Below are positions 63,578 through 64,000 of a stretch of DNA of 64,000 nt, in pieces; within the stretch, counting starts at the first letter, position 1; each line of letters opens with the position of its first letter. The notes under the pieces are model-generated. The model made no database searches. It was not told the DNA's origin and saw nothing but the letters and a program-made list of their open reading frames with translations. Location of the stretch: contig JAUHXR010000002.1 in the NCBI GenBank assembly GCA_030426845.1, positions 1 through 64,000 of the forward strand, in the 5' to 3' direction. A program made the position numbers and the translations under genes. Source of the stretch: Polyangia bacterium. GTDB taxonomy: Bacteria; Myxococcota_A; Polyangia; Polyangiales; Sandaracinaceae.

Positions 63578-64000
63578 GTGTGGACAGCCCAGGCAGCGCA
63601 CTCTGAGCCCCTCTCCCGCGAGCCCCTCGCCCGCAAGGGCACCCCTCGCCCGCGCGCGGTCCTTCGCGTCGAGCAGGTCACCTACGAGCGGGCCGACTAC
63701 GACACCGTGCTCGAGACGGTCGACACGCCGGTGGTCGAGCTCTCGTTCGGCTACGACGGCCAGCACATCCTCGCGTGTGACCCGCGCGACCGCTTCTTCG
63801 AGGCGGCCGCCGGCGGCACCCAGGTGGTGCTCCGCGACGAGGCGGCCGAGAACCAGGCGCGCGCGGTCCTCGAGAGCTTCGGCGCGGTCGAGCTCGCGTG
63901 CCTCGACGAGGTCGCCGTCCCGCCCGGGAGCCGCGCGCACTACCTCCTCCGCTGCGACGGGGACGTCCACGACTATTGCGGGTTCACGAGCTATGCGGTG
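63578..64000 (+). CDS. Partial chromosomal gene at right edge
   Basis: A GTG at 63578 opens a frame that runs off the right end (141 codons visible, no stop). It reads VEQVTYERADYDTVLETV, then VELSFGYDGQHILACDPRDR and HYLLRCDGDVHDYCGFTSYA, with a normal G/C-third bias. No family recognised in the part seen. Confidence 0.6.
   Translation, partial: MWTAQAAHSEPLSREPLARKGTPRPRAVLRVEQVTYERADYDTVLETVDTPVVELSFGYDGQHILACDPRDRFFEAAAGGTQVVLRDEAAENQARAVLESFGAVELACLDEVAVPPGSRAHYLLRCDGDVHDYCGFTSYAV

Noticed and set aside
60967-63681. 904-codon minus-strand frame
   Set aside because: It spans the antisense of the vWA gene and of intergenic regions. Only its last 84 codons are kept as a possible small gene.
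63407-63970. 187-codon minus-strand frame at the right edge
   Set aside because: It is opposite the partial plus-strand gene, which has better codon use and balanced composition.

Overview
The window is very GC-rich DNA with strong G/C third-position bias. Its chromosomal genes include lipoproteins with Asp-Ala-Gly-rich linkers, MopE-like and RCC1 repeats, FHA and PP2C signalling proteins and an ECF sigma/CHAT cassette. This points to a myxobacterium (Myxococcota, probably a Sandaracinus/Polyangia-type lineage). The assignment is an inference from gene content; no rRNA is present.

Bases 1 to about 35,790 are most of a temperate, contractile-tailed (myovirus-type) prophage. It is bounded on the right by a tRNA-Thr(CGT) gene, whose 3' end is the likely attachment site. 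The left end lies outside the window, because a tail-fibre gene runs off base 1. On the minus strand, read right to left, come lysis-type membrane genes (27.5-26.5 kb), small genes and a homing HNH nuclease, a Dam-type methylase, an HNH-TPR protein, a replication initiator with embedded iterons, a DnaC-like loader, small genes and a Cys-rich lipoprotein, terminase, portal, a ribbon-helix-helix protein, protease/scaffold, cement, capsid, neck, sheath, tube, frameshifted chaperones, tape measure, Dit-like protein, plug, hub, spike, gp25-like protein, gpJ, gpI-like protein and tail fibre. Nearly every start overlaps the preceding stop (ATGA, GTGA or TGATG), so this is one long translationally coupled unit. 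A divergent pair of HTH regulators at 28.3-29.1 kb, flanked by four GGYGTAC sites, looks like the lysogeny switch. The plus-strand arm (29.1-35.4 kb) carries small early genes, an HNH nuclease, a DUF5131 protein, a Lar-like anti-restriction protein and the tyrosine integrase.

From 35.8 to 64 kb is host chromosome. It holds threonine aldolase; an acidic-tailed small protein; a putative outer-membrane protein; a three-gene signalling cluster (zinc-ribbon/FHA, PP2C-PEGA, FHA-serine protease); a TPR protein; a 1006-residue RCC1 lipoprotein; a tightly overlapping four-gene operon of ECF sigma factor, single-pass membrane protein, exported TPR-CHAT protease and subtilisin-like lipoprotein; a SulP transporter; two TPR/envelope proteins; a phosphohexomutase; a vWA lipoprotein; a Kazal-type lipoprotein; and a truncated gene at the right edge.

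The most system-like locus is the ECF-CHAT-S8 operon (47.9-54.2 kb), which joins two different proteases, both predicted to be exported, to a dedicated sigma factor. In the prophage the strongest unannotated signals are a 33-bp-phased palindrome array inside the replication gene, a -1 frameshift heptamer in the tail chaperone, the regulator operator sites, and a gene that apparently starts with CTG.
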